Positions 1-9,333 are shown, counted from the first letter of the stretch. The stretch: 64,000 nucleotides of DNA from Acidobacteriota bacterium (GCA_008363385.1 RHKY01000008.1:78390-142389); one strand, 5' to 3'. The notes: generated by a model not told the origin, from the sequence alone. Numbers and translations are program-made.

Positions 1-1
1 C

Positions 2-1771
2 CTGGTGACGAGCCGGGAGCCGCTCCGGATCGCGTCCGAACGGGAGGTGCGCGTCCCGCCGCTGCCGCTCCCGCCCGAGGGCTCCGGGGCGGAAGTGGCC
101 CTTCGCTCCCCGGCGGTGGCCCTCTTCGCCGCCCGGGCGCGGGCGGCGCGGCCCGGCTTCGAGCTGACCGAGGAGAACGCCGGGGTGGTCGGGGAGATCT
201 GCCGCCGGCTGGACGGCCTGCCGCTGGCCATCGAGCTGGCGGCGGCGCGGGTGAGGCTCCTCTCCCCGGAGGCGCTCCTCTCTCGACTGGCCCGCCCGCT
301 CGACCTCCTGGCCTCGGCGGCGCGGGACCTGCCGGACCGGCAGCGGACGATGCGCGGGGCCATCGCCTGGGGCTACGGCCTCCTGCCCGAGGGGGAGCGC
401 CGCCTCTTCCGGCGCCTGTCGGTCTTCGCCGGCGGCTTCACGGTGGAGACAGCCGAGGAGGTGATCGCCGAGGAGGGGGTCCTCGACGGCGTCGCGGCGC
501 TCCTCGACAAGAGCCTCCTCGTCGAGGAGCCCTCGGCCGCGGGAGGGGCCCGGCTCTCGATGCTCCGGACGATCCGCGAGTTCGCGCGAGAGCGCCTCGT
601 CGAGGCCGGGGAGGAGACGGCGGCCGAGGAGAGGCACCGCAAGGCGTTCGCGCGCCTGGCCGCCGGGCTCGCTCCCGCGCTCGAGCGGGAAGGGCAGCGC
701 GAGGCCCTGGAGCGCCTCGACGCCGAGGCGGCCAACCTGAGGGCCGCGCTCGGCTCGGCCGTGTCGGCAGGGGACGGGGCGACCGCCCTCGGCGTCGCCG
801 GGTCCCTCTGGTGGTACTGGTACCTGCGCGGCCTCTACGCAGAGGGGAGACGGTGGCTGAAGTCGGCCCTCGCCCTCGGCGAGGGGGCCCCGGAGGCGCT
901 CCTCGTCCCGGCCACCCTCGGGGCCGGGGCGCTGGCCTTCCTGCAGTGCGACTACGGCGAGGCGACCCGCCTCCTCGACGCCGCGCTCGAGGAGGCGCGC
1001 CGGCTCGGCGACGCCAGCGCGCTCGCCCGAGCGCTCCAGCTCTCGGGGAGCGTTTCGCGCGAGCGGGGGGACCTCGCGACGGCGCTCGCGCGGCACCGCG
1101 AGGCCGAGGGGCTCTTCGCCGCGCGGGGCGACCGGCTCGGCGTCGCCCGCTCGCGCAACTACGTGGCGCTGGCGGCGTGGCTCTCGGGGGACCTCGCCAC
1201 GGCCCGCGAGGTGGCCGAGGAGACGCTCCGCGGCTTCCGCGCGCTCGGGGACGCCGAGGGGACCGTCTGGGCGCTCCTGAACCTGGGCGCCGCCGCCCGG
1301 CACGGCGGGCGGCCGGCCGAGGCCCGGCGGCTCCTGCGAGAGAGCCTCGCCCTCTCGGCCGAGGTGGGGTTCCGGGAGGGGACGGCCTGGTCGCTCGACC
1401 TCCTCGGGAACACCGCGCTGCTCGCGGGGGAGACCGGCCGCGCGCGGGTCCTCCTGGTCCGGAGCCTGGAGCTGCACGCCCGCCTCGGGGACCGGTGGCG
1501 CGCCGCGAGCGTCCTCGAGGCGCTCGCCCGCCTGGCGCTCCTCGAGGGAGACGCCCGGTCCGCCGCGCGCTCCCTGGGGACCGCTTCGGCCGTGCGACAG
1601 GACGCGGGGACGCCGGTCCCCGCCGTCGAGCGCCCCGCGGTCCTGGAGGCCGTCTCCGCCCTCCGCCGCTCGCTCGGGGAGGAGGGGCTCGCCGCCGCGC
1701 TCGAGGAGGGGCGCTCCCTCGGGCTCGCAGAGGCCGCCGCGGCGCTGTCGGGGTCGGGGACTCCCGGCTGA
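2..1771 (+). CDS. NB-ARC-type ATPase with TPR repeats, C-terminal part (5' truncated by window edge)
   Basis: The reading frame is open from the first bases, so this is the 3' part of a larger gene (589 residues visible). It opens with LVTSREPLRI, the sensor-1 strand typical of AfsR/LuxR-type STAND ATPases. GLPLAIELAAARVRLL follows near residue 75 (the GxPLA motif of NB-ARC proteins), then a winged-helix-like stretch containing RLFRRLSVFAGGF. From about residue 200 it is Ala/Leu/Arg-rich helical repeats of TPR type. In this family the missing N-terminus holds the P-loop and often a kinase, BTAD or HTH effector domain; which one applies here cannot be seen. Likely a signal-responsive regulator. 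It converges on the CNNM gene with a 1 nt gap. Confidence 0.85.
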   Translation: MVTSREPLRIASEREVRVPPLPLPPEGSGAEVALRSPAVALFAARARAARPGFELTEENAGVVGEICRRLDGLPLAIELAAARVRLLSPEALLSRLARPLDLLASAARDLPDRQRTMRGAIAWGYGLLPEGERRLFRRLSVFAGGFTVETAEEVIAEEGVLDGVAALLDKSLLVEEPSAAGGARLSMLRTIREFARERLVEAGEETAAEERHRKAFARLAAGLAPALEREGQREALERLDAEAANLRAALGSAVSAGDGATALGVAGSLWWYWYLRGLYAEGRRWLKSALALGEGAPEALLVPATLGAGALAFLQCDYGEATRLLDAALEEARRLGDASALARALQLSGSVSRERGDLATALARHREAEGLFAARGDRLGVARSRNYVALAAWLSGDLATAREVAEETLRGFRALGDAEGTVWALLNLGAAARHGGRPAEARRLLRESLALSAEVGFREGTAWSLDLLGNTALLAGETGRARVLLVRSLELHARLGDRWRAASVLEALARLALLEGDARSAARSLGTASAVRQDAGTPVPAVERPAVLEAVSALRRSLGEEGLAAALEEGRSLGLAEAAAALSGSGTPG

Positions 1772-1772
1772 C

Positions 1773-3074
1773 TCAGCGGTCCCGGGACGCGAGGACCTTG
1801 TCCACGCGCCGCCCGTCCATGTCCACGACCTCGATCGTCCAGCCCGCCGACGTGACGCGGTCCCCCTCTCGCGGGAGCCGGCCCAGGCGCGCCAGGACGA
1901 AGCCGGCGACCGTCTCGTAGTCCCCCCGCTCGTCGGCAGGGGGAACGAGCGCCTCGTCGAGGTCCTCGAGCCTCTCGACCGGGAGGCGTCCGTCCAGGAG
2001 CCAGGAGCCGTCCTCCCGCATCCGGGCCGCCGGCTCGGAGCCGCGCAGCGCCGGGAGCTCGCCGACGACGGCGGCCACCACGTCCGTCAGCGTCAGGACG
2101 CCCGCCACGGTCCCGTGCTCGTCGACGACGACCGCGAGGCCCGCGCCGTCCCCCTTCCGCAGCCGCTCGAGCGCCCGGACGGCGGTGACCGTCTCGGGCA
2201 GGACGAGCGGCGGGCGCGCGAGCGCCCTCAAGTCGAGCGGCGCGCCGGAGAGGACGCGCGCGAGCGCCTCGGAGCCGAGGACGACCCCGACCAGCTCGTC
2301 CAGGCTCCCGTCCCCGACCGGGTAGCGCGCCCGGGGGCGCTCGGAGATCCGCCGCGCGGTCTCTTCCGCGCCGTCGCGGACGTCGAGCCAGACCACCTCG
2401 GGTCGGGGCGTCATCAGCGAGGCGACGCGCCGCTCGCCGAGGTCGAAGACGGCCTCCACCATCTCGTGCTCGTGCCGCTCGAAGATCCCGGCCTCGGTCC
2501 CCTTCTCGATCAGGACCCGGACCTCCTCCTCGGTGACCGGCGGCTCCTCTCCGGGGCGGATCCGGAGGAGCTTCAGGACGAGCTCGCTCGCGGCGGTGAG
2601 CACCTTCTCGAACGGCCCGACGAGGCGCGCCAGCCGCTGCATGGGCCTGGCCATCGCCGAGGCGATCCGCTCCGGGCGCGAGAGGGCGATCCGCTTGGGG
2701 ACGAGCTCGCCCAGGACGAGCGAGAGGACGGTGATGATCGAGACGATGAGGCCGTAGGCCGCCGGGCGCGCCCAGACCTCGGAGCGGGGGAGGGGCGCGA
2801 GGAGGGCGCCGAGCTCGTCGGCCATCGTCGCCCCGCCGAAGACGCCCGCCCCGATGCCGATCAGCGTGATCCCGACCTGGACCGTCGAGAGGAACGCGGC
2901 CGGGCTCTCGGCCAGCGCCAGGGCCGTAGCGGCCCGCTCGTCCCCCTCGTCGGCCCTCTGGTGGAGCCGGACCTTCCGGGCCGAGACGACCGCGGTCTCG
3001 GCCATCGACAGGACGCCGTTCAGGAGGACCAGGACGAGGACCACCAGGAGCTCGAGCGCCATCGGCGCCGTCAT
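1773..3074 (-). CDS. CNNM/CorC (hemolysin C) family membrane protein with CBS pair
   Basis: 433 residues with the standard order of the family. An N-terminal DUF21 transmembrane domain (about 1-190) contains the early motif NGVLSMAETAVVSARK. A CBS pair (about 205-325) follows, with LMTPRPEVVWLDV at its start. A C-terminal CorC_HlyC domain (about 345-430) contains YETVAGFVLARLGRLPREGD. Family members are implicated in Mg2+/Co2+ transport or export; the actual ion here is unknown. It lies 57 nt downstream of terC on the same strand, and the two could be co-transcribed as a metal-homeostasis pair. Confidence 0.92.
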   Translation of the reverse strand: MTAPMALELLVVLVLVLLNGVLSMAETAVVSARKVRLHQRADEGDERAATALALAESPAAFLSTVQVGITLIGIGAGVFGGATMADELGALLAPLPRSEVWARPAAYGLIVSIITVLSLVLGELVPKRIALSRPERIASAMARPMQRLARLVGPFEKVLTAASELVLKLLRIRPGEEPPVTEEEVRVLIEKGTEAGIFERHEHEMVEAVFDLGERRVASLMTPRPEVVWLDVRDGAEETARRISERPRARYPVGDGSLDELVGVVLGSEALARVLSGAPLDLRALARPPLVLPETVTAVRALERLRKGDGAGLAVVVDEHGTVAGVLTLTDVVAAVVGELPALRGSEPAARMREDGSWLLDGRLPVERLEDLDEALVPPADERGDYETVAGFVLARLGRLPREGDRVTSAGWTIEVVDMDGRRVDKVLASRDR

Positions 3075-3131
3075 TCTCCCCGATCGGGCCCCCGGCGTGC
3101 CCGCCCGGCGCGCGGGCGGGCACCGGAGCCC

Positions 3132-4160
3132 TCAGGGGGCCGCGGGCGGGGCCTCGCGCCTGGGGAAGAGGAGAGAGAGGACGACGGCCAGCGCGATGCA
3201 GCCCGTGATGATCCCGAGCGACCAGCTGATCGGGAACTTCCCGCCGAAGGCGTCGTTGAGCCAGGCCATCTTCAGCCCGACGAAGATCAGGACGACGCCC
3301 AGGGCGTACTTCAGGAGGTGGAACTTCCCGACGGCCCCCTCGAGCATGAAGAACATGGCTCGGAGCCCCAGGATCGCGCAGATGTTCGACGTGAAGACGA
3401 TCAGCGGCTCGTCCGTGATCGCGAAGATCGCCGGGACCGAGTCGATGGCGAAGACGACGTCGGTGAACTCGATGAAGGCCAGCGCCAGGAAGAGGGGCGT
3501 GGCGACGAGCTTGCCGCCCTCCCTGACGAAGAAGCTCTGGCCGCGGAGCTCGTGCGTGACCGGGAAGAGCTTCTTGACGAGCTTGATCGCCGGGTTCTTC
3601 GCCGGGTCCATCGGCTTGTCGGGCGCGATCAGGATCTTGACCCCCGTCAGGACGAGGAACGCCCCGAAGACCCAGATCACCCAGTGGAACTTCATCAGGA
3701 CGGCGCCGAGCGCGATGAAGACCGCCCGGAAGACGAGCGCCCCGACGATCCCCCAGAAGAGGACCCGGTGCTTGTACTCGGACGGGATCGCGAAGAACGA
3801 GAAGACGACGACGAAGATGAAGATGTTGTCGACCGAGAGAGCCTTCTCGACGAGGTAGCCGGTCAGGTACTCGAGGAAGACGTTCCTCGCCTGCCCCGCG
3901 GCGTCGAACCCGGGGAGTGACGTCAATCGCTCGACCTGCGGGAAGCGCCAGCCGGCGTAGAGCCAGAGCGCCGCCCCCACGAAGAGGGCCAGGACAACCC
4001 AGACGACGCTCCAGGCCGCCGCCTCCTTGAACGAGACGACGTGGGCCTTCCGGTGGAAGACGCCCAGGTCCAGGGCGAGGACGGCCAGCACCAGGAGGAG
4101 GAACAGGCCGTAGACCCACCAGTACTCGGCGAAGGGGAAGAGGACGGCGCTCGGTGTCAT
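3132..4160 (-). CDS. TerC/Alx family integral membrane protein
   Basis: 342 residues and polytopic. The family hallmarks are present: VEKALSVDNIFIFVVVFSFF in the first half and EFTDVVFAIDSVPAIFAIT in the second, both with conserved acidic residues inside membrane helices. Alx/TerC proteins take part in Mn2+ export and protect against tellurite or alkaline stress. The N-terminus (EYWWVYGLFLLLVLAVLALDLGVFHRK) fits the Alx-type start. The gap to the upstream DUF481 gene is only 82 nt and is filled by a strong hairpin, so there is no room for the yybP-ykoY manganese riboswitch that often precedes terC homologues. It probably pairs with the CNNM gene below it. Confidence 0.93.
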   Translation of the reverse strand: MTPSAVLFPFAEYWWVYGLFLLLVLAVLALDLGVFHRKAHVVSFKEAAAWSVVWVVLALFVGAALWLYAGWRFPQVERLTSLPGFDAAGQARNVFLEYLTGYLVEKALSVDNIFIFVVVFSFFAIPSEYKHRVLFWGIVGALVFRAVFIALGAVLMKFHWVIWVFGAFLVLTGVKILIAPDKPMDPAKNPAIKLVKKLFPVTHELRGQSFFVREGGKLVATPLFLALAFIEFTDVVFAIDSVPAIFAITDEPLIVFTSNICAILGLRAMFFMLEGAVGKFHLLKYALGVVLIFVGLKMAWLNDAFGGKFPISWSLGIITGCIALAVVLSLLFPRREAPPAAP

Positions 4161-4184
4161 GCTCCTGCTCGGCCGGGAGGCAGA

Positions 4185-4214
4185 CCCGGCCCCGGCGTCT
4201 ACGCCGGGGCCGGG
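4185..4214 (-). terminator. Perfect 14-bp hairpin after the DUF481 gene
   Basis: Positions 4185-4198 are exactly complementary to 4201-4214, giving a GC-only stem with a minimal loop. It lies 28 nt past the stop of the DUF481 gene (minus strand) and just before terC. A second G-run/C-run hairpin follows at about 4223-4238. Neither has a U-tract, so termination or 3'-end protection is inferred from position only. Confidence 0.6.
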
Positions 4215-4242
4215 CCTCGCGGATGGGGGGGTGCCCCCCGGG

Positions 4243-5031
4243 CTACATCTTGAAGACGATCGCGGCGAGGAGGGCCGTGTCGTTCTTCTTCAGCTTCGGG
4301 TCGGGGGGCTTGTTCTTGTAGTCGTCGGTGAAGGTGACCTTCACGTCGCTCCACTTCGTGATCGCCGCGGCCAGCGTGACCTCGAAGTGGTAGATAGCGT
4401 CCGAGGTGTCCTCGGTCTTCCAGAGGGCCGTGAACGCCTGCGTCAGCGTCGCCGACGGGGAGATCTTCCAGGCGAACGCCTCCCCCGCCCGGATCGCCGC
4501 GCTGTCGGAGGAGACCGTCACGCTCGACGCCGGGTAGTCGACGTAGTCGCTCTCGAACGCGCCGCCGAAGCCGGCGTCGACCGACAGCTTCAGGGTGTCC
4601 GAGTCGAGCACCTTGTAGCCGGCGCCGGCGGCCGGGGAGAAGAGGTACTCGATCCCCTTGAACCGGTCGCGCAGGTAGCCGACCTCGGCGTAGCCGAAGA
4701 GCCGCGGCGAGAAGGAGTACTCGTCGCGCAGGAGGGCGGCGAGGCGGTCCAGCTGGAGGTCCCCGTCCTTCTCGCCCCGCAGGTACGTCGCGTCGAGCTT
4801 GACGACGTTCTTCGTCTTCGGGTCGTACTTCAGGCCGAGCGTGAAGCTCAGGTTGAAGGTGTCGGTGTTCCCCTTCGTCAGCGCGCCTCCGAGGCCGAGG
4901 CTCCCCGTGAAGTCCGGCGGGGGCGGGGGGGGCGGGGGGCAGGGGCAGAGCTCCTGGGCGGCGGCGGGGAGCGCCAGCGCCAGGACGGCCAGGACGGCGA
5001 GGGCGGCGAGCGGACCGGCGAGGCGCCGCAT
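4243..5031 (-). CDS. DUF481 (YdiY-like) outer-membrane beta-barrel protein
   Basis: 262 residues. A signal peptide (MRRLAGPLAALAVLAVLALA, cleavage near PAAAQ) is followed by a Pro-rich linker (CPCPPPPPPPP). Then comes a DUF481 domain of alternating beta strands starting FTGSLGLGGALTKGNTDT, the typical GNT opening. It ends in KMV-like hydrophobics (AIVFKM), as a barrel does. A GTG nine nt upstream overlaps the mscL stop, but the ATG at 5031 is better placed relative to the AAGGGGA motif. DUF481 proteins are salt- or envelope-stress-associated outer-membrane proteins of unknown detailed function. The link with mscL directly upstream (5 nt gap) is a plausible osmotic-stress pairing. Confidence 0.88.
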   Translation of the reverse strand: MRRLAGPLAALAVLAVLALALPAAAQELCPCPPPPPPPPDFTGSLGLGGALTKGNTDTFNLSFTLGLKYDPKTKNVVKLDATYLRGEKDGDLQLDRLAALLRDEYSFSPRLFGYAEVGYLRDRFKGIEYLFSPAAGAGYKVLDSDTLKLSVDAGFGGAFESDYVDYPASSVTVSSDSAAIRAGEAFAWKISPSATLTQAFTALWKTEDTSDAIYHFEVTLAAAITKWSDVKVTFTDDYKNKPPDPKLKKNDTALLAAIVFKM

Positions 5032-5036
5032 ACGGC

Positions 5037-5468
5037 TCACTTCCCCTTGGCCGCGAGCAGGTCGCGGATCTCGCCGAGGAGCTTCTCGGACGGGGTCGGC
5101 TCGGGCGGGGCGGCCGGGGCCACGGCCTCGGCCTTCTTGAAGCGGTTGACCTGCTTGACGACGACGAAGATGGCGAAGGCGATGATGAGGAAGTCGATGC
5201 AGGCGTTGACGAAGAGGCCGTAGTTCAGCGTCGGGACGCCCGCCTTCTTGGCGGCGTCGAGGGTGGCGAGCTTCTCCCCGCCCCCCAGCTGGAGGAACAG
5301 GTTCGAGAAGTCGACCTTCCCGAGCAGGAGGCCGATCGGCGGCATCAGGACGTCGCTGACGAACGACGTCACGATCTTCCCGAACGCGCCGCCGATGACG
5401 ACGCCGACCGCCAGGTCGACGACGTTTCCCTTCGAGGCGAACTCCTTGAACTCCTGGAGCATTCCCAT
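5037..5468 (-). CDS. mscL: Large-conductance mechanosensitive channel MscL
   Basis: 143 residues. The start is [20 protein letters not shown], with the family's amphipathic N-terminal helix and a TM1 pore helix ([18 protein letters not shown]). A periplasmic loop, TM2 ([19 protein letters not shown]) and a C-terminal bundle helix ([15 protein letters not shown]) complete it. The ATG at 5468 has an AAGGAGG site 7 nt upstream; an open frame extends 20 codons further but has no such site. It is an emergency turgor-release channel in the inner membrane. It appears co-transcribed with the DUF481 gene, whose start lies 5 nt after the mscL stop. Confidence 0.97.
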   Translation of the reverse strand: MGMLQEFKEFASKGNVVDLAVGVVIGGAFGKIVTSFVSDVLMPPIGLLLGKVDFSNLFLQLGGGEKLATLDAAKKAGVPTLNYGLFVNACIDFLIIAFAIFVVVKQVNRFKKAEAVAPAAPPEPTPSEKLLGEIRDLLAAKGK

Positions 5469-5526
5469 GGGAGACCCTCCTTCCGGTCCACGGCAGCCCG
5501 TGCGGGCGTTCCCGTGGCGTTCGAAC

Positions 5527-5532
5527 ATTCTA
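5527..5532 (-). promoter_or_regulatory. Candidate -10 box (TAGAAT) for mscL
   Basis: TAGAAT on the minus strand overlaps the stop codon of the ABC permease and would start an mRNA with a leader of about 50 nt ahead of mscL. No clear -35 box is visible. The same hexamer precedes several other genes here. Confidence 0.4.
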
Positions 5533-6354
5533 GGACGCCGTCGCCTCCGGGCCCTTCGCGGGAACGGGGTTCCGGCCGCGCGGCAGCCGGAGGATCGCGG
5601 CCAGGACGAGGGCGCCGACGAAGACCGGCCCGAAGGGCTGGTCGAGGACGATCGCCGCGGTGAAGGCGGCGACGTAGCAGGCGACCGAGATCGCGCTCGC
5701 CCAGACGAGGGCGCTCTTCCATCCCGCGGCGCGGCGGAAGGCGATCCAGGGCGGGAGGAAGACGAGCGCGAACGTCGCCATGACGCCGATCGACTCGGTC
5801 GTCAGGGCCACGGCGAGCGCGACGAGGACGTCGAAGCCGAGGTGGACCCGCCACGTCGCGATCCCGTTGGCGGCCAGGTGCTCCGGGAAGAACCGCTCGA
5901 GGAGGAGGAGCCGGGACATCCAGGGCACCACCGCCGCGACGACGGCGGCGAGCGCGATCGCCCCGCCGAGGTTGGCCCACCCCGTGAAGTAGAGCTGCCC
6001 GTCCAGGAGGGCGTGCGAGAGCTCCTCCCCCTGGACGCTGTTGGCGGCGGCCACGAACGCCGCGGCCCAGCCGAGGAGGAGGAGGTAGGCGTAGGCGTCG
6101 TTCCCCCCCCGCTCGGCCCGCCCCTTCAGCGAGACCGCGGCGACGGCCGCCCCGAGGGCGCCGGCGAGCGGGTTGACGCCGGCGAGGACCGCGACGACCG
6201 CGCCCGCGGCCGTCACCTGCGCCACGCCGAGGGCGGCGAGCCACTCGTTCCTCAGCCGGACGTAGGCGCCCAGGAGCGGGACGACGAAGGCGAGGAGGAG
6301 GCCGTTGACGAACGGCACGCGGAACAGCGGGTCGAAGACGAGGGAGAGGCTCAC
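5530..6354 (-). CDS. Zinc/manganese-type ABC transporter permease (ABC-3 family)
   Basis: 274 residues, about eight hydrophobic segments, ABC-3 (ZnuB/TroC-like) permease. It begins [20 protein letters not shown] and contains the cytoplasmic coupling region around [20 protein letters not shown], where this family has a conserved small-residue-rich loop. Its start overlaps the ATPase stop by 4 nt (ATGA arrangement), so the two are translationally coupled. It is the last gene of the operon 9725 to 5530. Metal specificity (Zn or Mn) cannot be read from the permease alone. Confidence 0.9.
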   Translation of the reverse strand: MSLSLVFDPLFRVPFVNGLLLAFVVPLLGAYVRLRNEWLAALGVAQVTAAGAVVAVLAGVNPLAGALGAAVAAVSLKGRAERGGNDAYAYLLLLGWAAAFVAAANSVQGEELSHALLDGQLYFTGWANLGGAIALAAVVAAVVPWMSRLLLLERFFPEHLAANGIATWRVHLGFDVLVALAVALTTESIGVMATFALVFLPPWIAFRRAAGWKSALVWASAISVACYVAAFTAAIVLDQPFGPVFVGALVLAAILRLPRGRNPVPAKGPEATAS

Positions 6355-6920
6355 GACGCCACCACCACACGCCGCCCGTCGGCGCGCGCGAGGAACCGCT
6401 CGTCGTGCGTCACCACGAGGATCCCCCGCCCCGCGCGCGAGGCCTCGAGGAGCGGGACCAGCATCTCCACGGTCCTGGTCGCCATGTTGTTCGTCGGCTC
6501 GTCCAGGATCACGATCGTGGCGTCGCTCGCCAGGCAGGCCCAGACCGAGAGGATCTGGAACTGCCCGCCCGAGAGCCGGTCGATCCGGTTGCCCAGGAGA
6601 GGCGAGAGGATCGGGGGCGGCGGGCGGTGGTGCGCGCCCGTCAGCCCGAGGAGCTCGTGCCCGTTGAGCGGGATCTCGGCCTCCCGGACCGGGTGCTGCC
6701 GCTGGACGGCCACGGTGGCCCCCTCGCGCTTGGCCACGAGGCCGGAGAAGGTCTTCGCGGCGCCGGTGAAGGCGCCGATCAGCGTCGACTTCCCGCAGCC
6801 GTTCGGCCCCACGAGGACGACGAGGTCGCCCTCGAAGAGGTCGAAGCTGACGGGGCCGACGATCGGGGCCGTCCAGCCGGCCACGACGTCGTGGTACGAG
6901 AGGAGGGGCGCGGCGCTCAT
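6351..6920 (-). CDS. Metal ABC transporter ATP-binding protein
   Basis: 189 residues, short for an ABC ATPase but complete in motifs. Walker A is GPNGCGKST, the signature is RLSGGQFQIL, Walker B is IVILDEP, and the switch His sits in VVTHDERFL. The chosen ATG overlaps the stop of the binding-protein gene (ATGA). A longer frame upstream (MGRRDRDGK) would lie inside that gene and is less likely. It drives import through the adjacent permease. The region between Walker A and the signature is shorter than in ZnuC. Confidence 0.92.
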   Translation of the reverse strand: MSAAPLLSYHDVVAGWTAPIVGPVSFDLFEGDLVVLVGPNGCGKSTLIGAFTGAAKTFSGLVAKREGATVAVQRQHPVREAEIPLNGHELLGLTGAHHRPPPPILSPLLGNRIDRLSGGQFQILSVWACLASDATIVILDEPTNNMATRTVEMLVPLLEASRAGRGILVVTHDERFLARADGRRVVVAS

Positions 6921-7801
6921 CTTCCCGTCGCGATCCCGTCGACCCACCGGTCGAGGAGAGAGAGCCAGCCCTCCACGGTCGCGCCCAGCGGGGGCTCGAT
7001 CGGGAGGCGGACCACGGGCCAGCCCAGGGCCCTGGCGACGAACCCGGGGCCCTTGGCGGGCTGGTAGTCGGTGTGGACGACGACCCCCTTCTTCCCCCTC
7101 AGCCGGTCGGTCAGCTCCTTGAGGTAGGGGGCGCTCGGGGGGATGCCGGGGAGCGGCTCGACGTACCCGAGGACGGGGACGCCGAGGAAGGCGGCGAGGT
7201 AGTTGACGTCCTTGTGGTACGCGACGATCCCGGGGACGCCCCGGACCTTCTCCTTCCAGGCGGGGACGTGGACCGCGACCGCGCGGGCGAACGCCTCCGC
7301 GCGGGCGCGGTAGTCGGCCCCGTGGGCCGGGTCGAGCGCCGAGAGGCGGGTCGCCAGGGCCCGGGCGACGGTGGTCATCCTCTCCGGGTCGAGGGCCAGG
7401 TGGGGGTTCCCCCCGGGGTGGACGTCCCCCTGCGAGCGGTCCGCGGCCGCGCCGGCCTCGATCAGCGTCACCTGGGCGGCCGCCTCGAAGTAGCCGGGGC
7501 CGCCGGGGAGGAGGCGGCCGTTCGCGGCGCCCTGGAGCGCCGCCGGGAGCCAGCCGGCCTCCAGCTCGGCTCCGACCGCCACGAGGAGGTCGGCCCCGCG
7601 GAGGGCGACCATCATGTTGGGCCGGGCCTGGAGCGAGTGCGGGTCCCGGTCCGGCGGGGCGAGGACCGTCACCGTCACCTCGCTTCCCCCGACGGCCGAG
7701 GCGAGCATCCCCATGCTCGACGTCGTCGCGACGACGTTCCGGGCCGCCGCGACGGGGAGGGCCGGGAGGAGAAGGAGCGAAAGGACGAGGGCCTTCTTCA
7801 C
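6917..7801 (-). CDS. ZnuA-like metal-binding periplasmic protein
   Basis: 294 residues from a GTG start with GAGGAGG six nt upstream. Signal peptide VKKALVLSLLLLPALPVAAA, then a cluster A-I (ZnuA/PsaA) solute-binding fold starting VVATTSSMGMLASAVGG. Candidate metal ligands are His in DRDPHSLQ, His in GGNPHLALDP, His in VAYHKDVNY and Asp in VVHTDYQPAKG, matching the three-His plus acidic pattern. The His-rich mobile loop usual in ZnuA is absent, replaced by a short GDVHPGGN segment. Together with the permease, ATPase and channel it forms an uptake system; zinc is more likely than manganese because of the third His. Confidence 0.92.
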   Translation of the reverse strand: MKKALVLSLLLLPALPVAAARNVVATTSSMGMLASAVGGSEVTVTVLAPPDRDPHSLQARPNMMVALRGADLLVAVGAELEAGWLPAALQGAANGRLLPGGPGYFEAAAQVTLIEAGAAADRSQGDVHPGGNPHLALDPERMTTVARALATRLSALDPAHGADYRARAEAFARAVAVHVPAWKEKVRGVPGIVAYHKDVNYLAAFLGVPVLGYVEPLPGIPPSAPYLKELTDRLRGKKGVVVHTDYQPAKGPGFVARALGWPVVRLPIEPPLGATVEGWLSLLDRWVDGIATGR

Positions 7802-7812
7802 GGGCCGCCTCC

Positions 7813-9333
7813 TCAGAACTTGTGCGCGCCGTGCGCGCCGAGGCTCATCTGGACCATCAGGAGGAGCCGGTCGACGGTCTCGCTCGCGCCGCCGACCGGG
7901 ACGTCGGAGCGGTCCCACTGGACGCGGAAGCGCGAGAACTCGGTCGGGTTGAACGTCACGGCGGCGGTGAGCCGCCGGGTCGGGTCGTAGCTCGCCGTCG
8001 CCCCCTCCTCGGTGACGCGGTTCGTGATCCCCGCCACGTCGAGGCGGGCCGCGAGCTGGACGCGCGGCAGGACCCCCCAGACCGCCTGGAGGTAGGCGCC
8101 GTCCTGGCGCGCTTCGAGCCGGCCCGTCGTCCCGAGGAGGTCGAGGAGCTTCCGGCGGTAGAGGTACTCGGCCTGGAGCGTCCAGTCCCCCCGGCCGTAC
8201 TCGTGGGGCGCGTCGTGCTTGAAGACGACGTCGACGCCGAAGAGGTCGACCGTCCCCTCCAGCGCCTCCTCGACGACGCCGTCCCCGTCCTCGTCGTGGA
8301 GCTCCTCGTGGAGGGTGGACCGGGCGTAGGAGAGCCCGAGCTGGAGGGCGTCGCTGTAGCCGACGTCGGGGGCCAGCTTCACGAAGCCGGTGAAGAGGCG
8401 CGGCCCGGGCTTGTGCGAGAAGACCCGGTCGGGCCCCGGCTCGTCCCCCTCGTCGACGGGGACGGGGCCGGCGTCCTCGCCGCCGTGGTAGCCCGCGACC
8501 GCCTCGTTCTCCCCCTGGAGCAGCTCGGCGCCCACCTGGAGGTAGACGGGGAGCTTCGGGAGCCACGTCACCTGGATCCCCTTCTCGTCGAGGTTCCCGC
8601 CGAGGAGGAGCTGGTAAGGCAGCGCCGTGTCGACGAAGTCCCACTGGTGCGGGTGCTGGGAGTTCAGGTAGCCGATCCCGCTGAAGAACTTCCCGGCCTT
8701 CACCCCGAGACCGGCCGGGAGCCGCCGCGTCTGGAAGTAGACCTCCTCGGCCGAGAGCCCGTCCTCGGAGGCCGCGAACAGGGCGGTCACGTCGAAGTAC
8801 GGGTCGACGGAGGCCTTGAACGCGAGCTCGGTCTCCCGGAAGTTGAAGCCCTCCTCGAGCCCTCCGTGGTCGTGCCCGTCCGCCTCGCCCTCGGGGGCGT
8901 GGAAGCCGTCGGCCGACGCGAGGATCTCGCCGCCGTCCCCCTGCCGGTCGTCGAGCGCGTAGACGAAGTCCGGTATCACCGAGATGGAGGGGTTGAAGCT
9001 CGTCCCCGAGGTGACGCTCCCGCTCGTGCCGAGGAGCGGGAACGAGAGCGGCGTCAGGCCGGGCGCCACGACGGGTCCCGGGGAGGGAGCCGGGGCCGGC
9101 GCCGGAGTGGGCGTCGGCGTCGGGCTCGGCGCGGGCGTCGGCTGCCGGCCGGCCTCGAGCTCCTTGCGGAGCCCCTCGAGGCGTCGCGCGAGCTCCTTCT
9201 GCTCCTCCTCGAGGGCCCGGACCTTCTCCTCCAGCGTGGACGGGGTCGGGGAGGCGTCCTGGGCGAGGGCGCCGCTCGTCGCCAGCAGGGCCAGCGCCGC
9301 GAGGGCGCCGGCCCGGGTCGGTCTCGTCGTCAT
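7813..9333 (-). CDS. Outer-membrane channel of the zinc uptake operon
   Basis: 506 residues. Signal peptide (MTTRPTRAGALAALALLATSG), a coiled coil (about 30-60, EKVRALEEEQKELARRLEG), a Pro/Ala/Thr linker, then a long beta-rich barrel ending in LLMVQMSLGAHGAHKF. An acidic/His loop (GEADGHDHGG) lies near the start of the barrel and could bind metal. The layout resembles zinc-regulated outer-membrane porins that anchor to peptidoglycan or trimerise through the coiled coil. It sits directly upstream of the znuA-like gene (11 nt gap). The ATG at 9333 follows a GGAGAG site. Confidence 0.82.
   Translation of the reverse strand: MTTRPTRAGALAALALLATSGALAQDASPTPSTLEEKVRALEEEQKELARRLEGLRKELEAGRQPTPAPSPTPTPTPAPAPAPSPGPVVAPGLTPLSFPLLGTSGSVTSGTSFNPSISVIPDFVYALDDRQGDGGEILASADGFHAPEGEADGHDHGGLEEGFNFRETELAFKASVDPYFDVTALFAASEDGLSAEEVYFQTRRLPAGLGVKAGKFFSGIGYLNSQHPHQWDFVDTALPYQLLLGGNLDEKGIQVTWLPKLPVYLQVGAELLQGENEAVAGYHGGEDAGPVPVDEGDEPGPDRVFSHKPGPRLFTGFVKLAPDVGYSDALQLGLSYARSTLHEELHDEDGDGVVEEALEGTVDLFGVDVVFKHDAPHEYGRGDWTLQAEYLYRRKLLDLLGTTGRLEARQDGAYLQAVWGVLPRVQLAARLDVAGITNRVTEEGATASYDPTRRLTAAVTFNPTEFSRFRVQWDRSDVPVGGASETVDRLLLMVQMSLGAHGAHKF

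Noticed and set aside
1159-4119. Very long antisense open frame across the CNNM and TerC genes
   Set aside because: Arg/Pro/Gly-rich composition without motifs; opposite-frame shadow of well-identified genes in GC-rich DNA. Many similar long frames elsewhere (for example 16491-18806 minus and 42966-46295 minus) were dropped for the same reason.
4161-4242. Possible yybP-ykoY manganese riboswitch ahead of terC
   Set aside because: Only 82 nt are available and they are taken up by GC hairpins; no conserved riboswitch loops seen.
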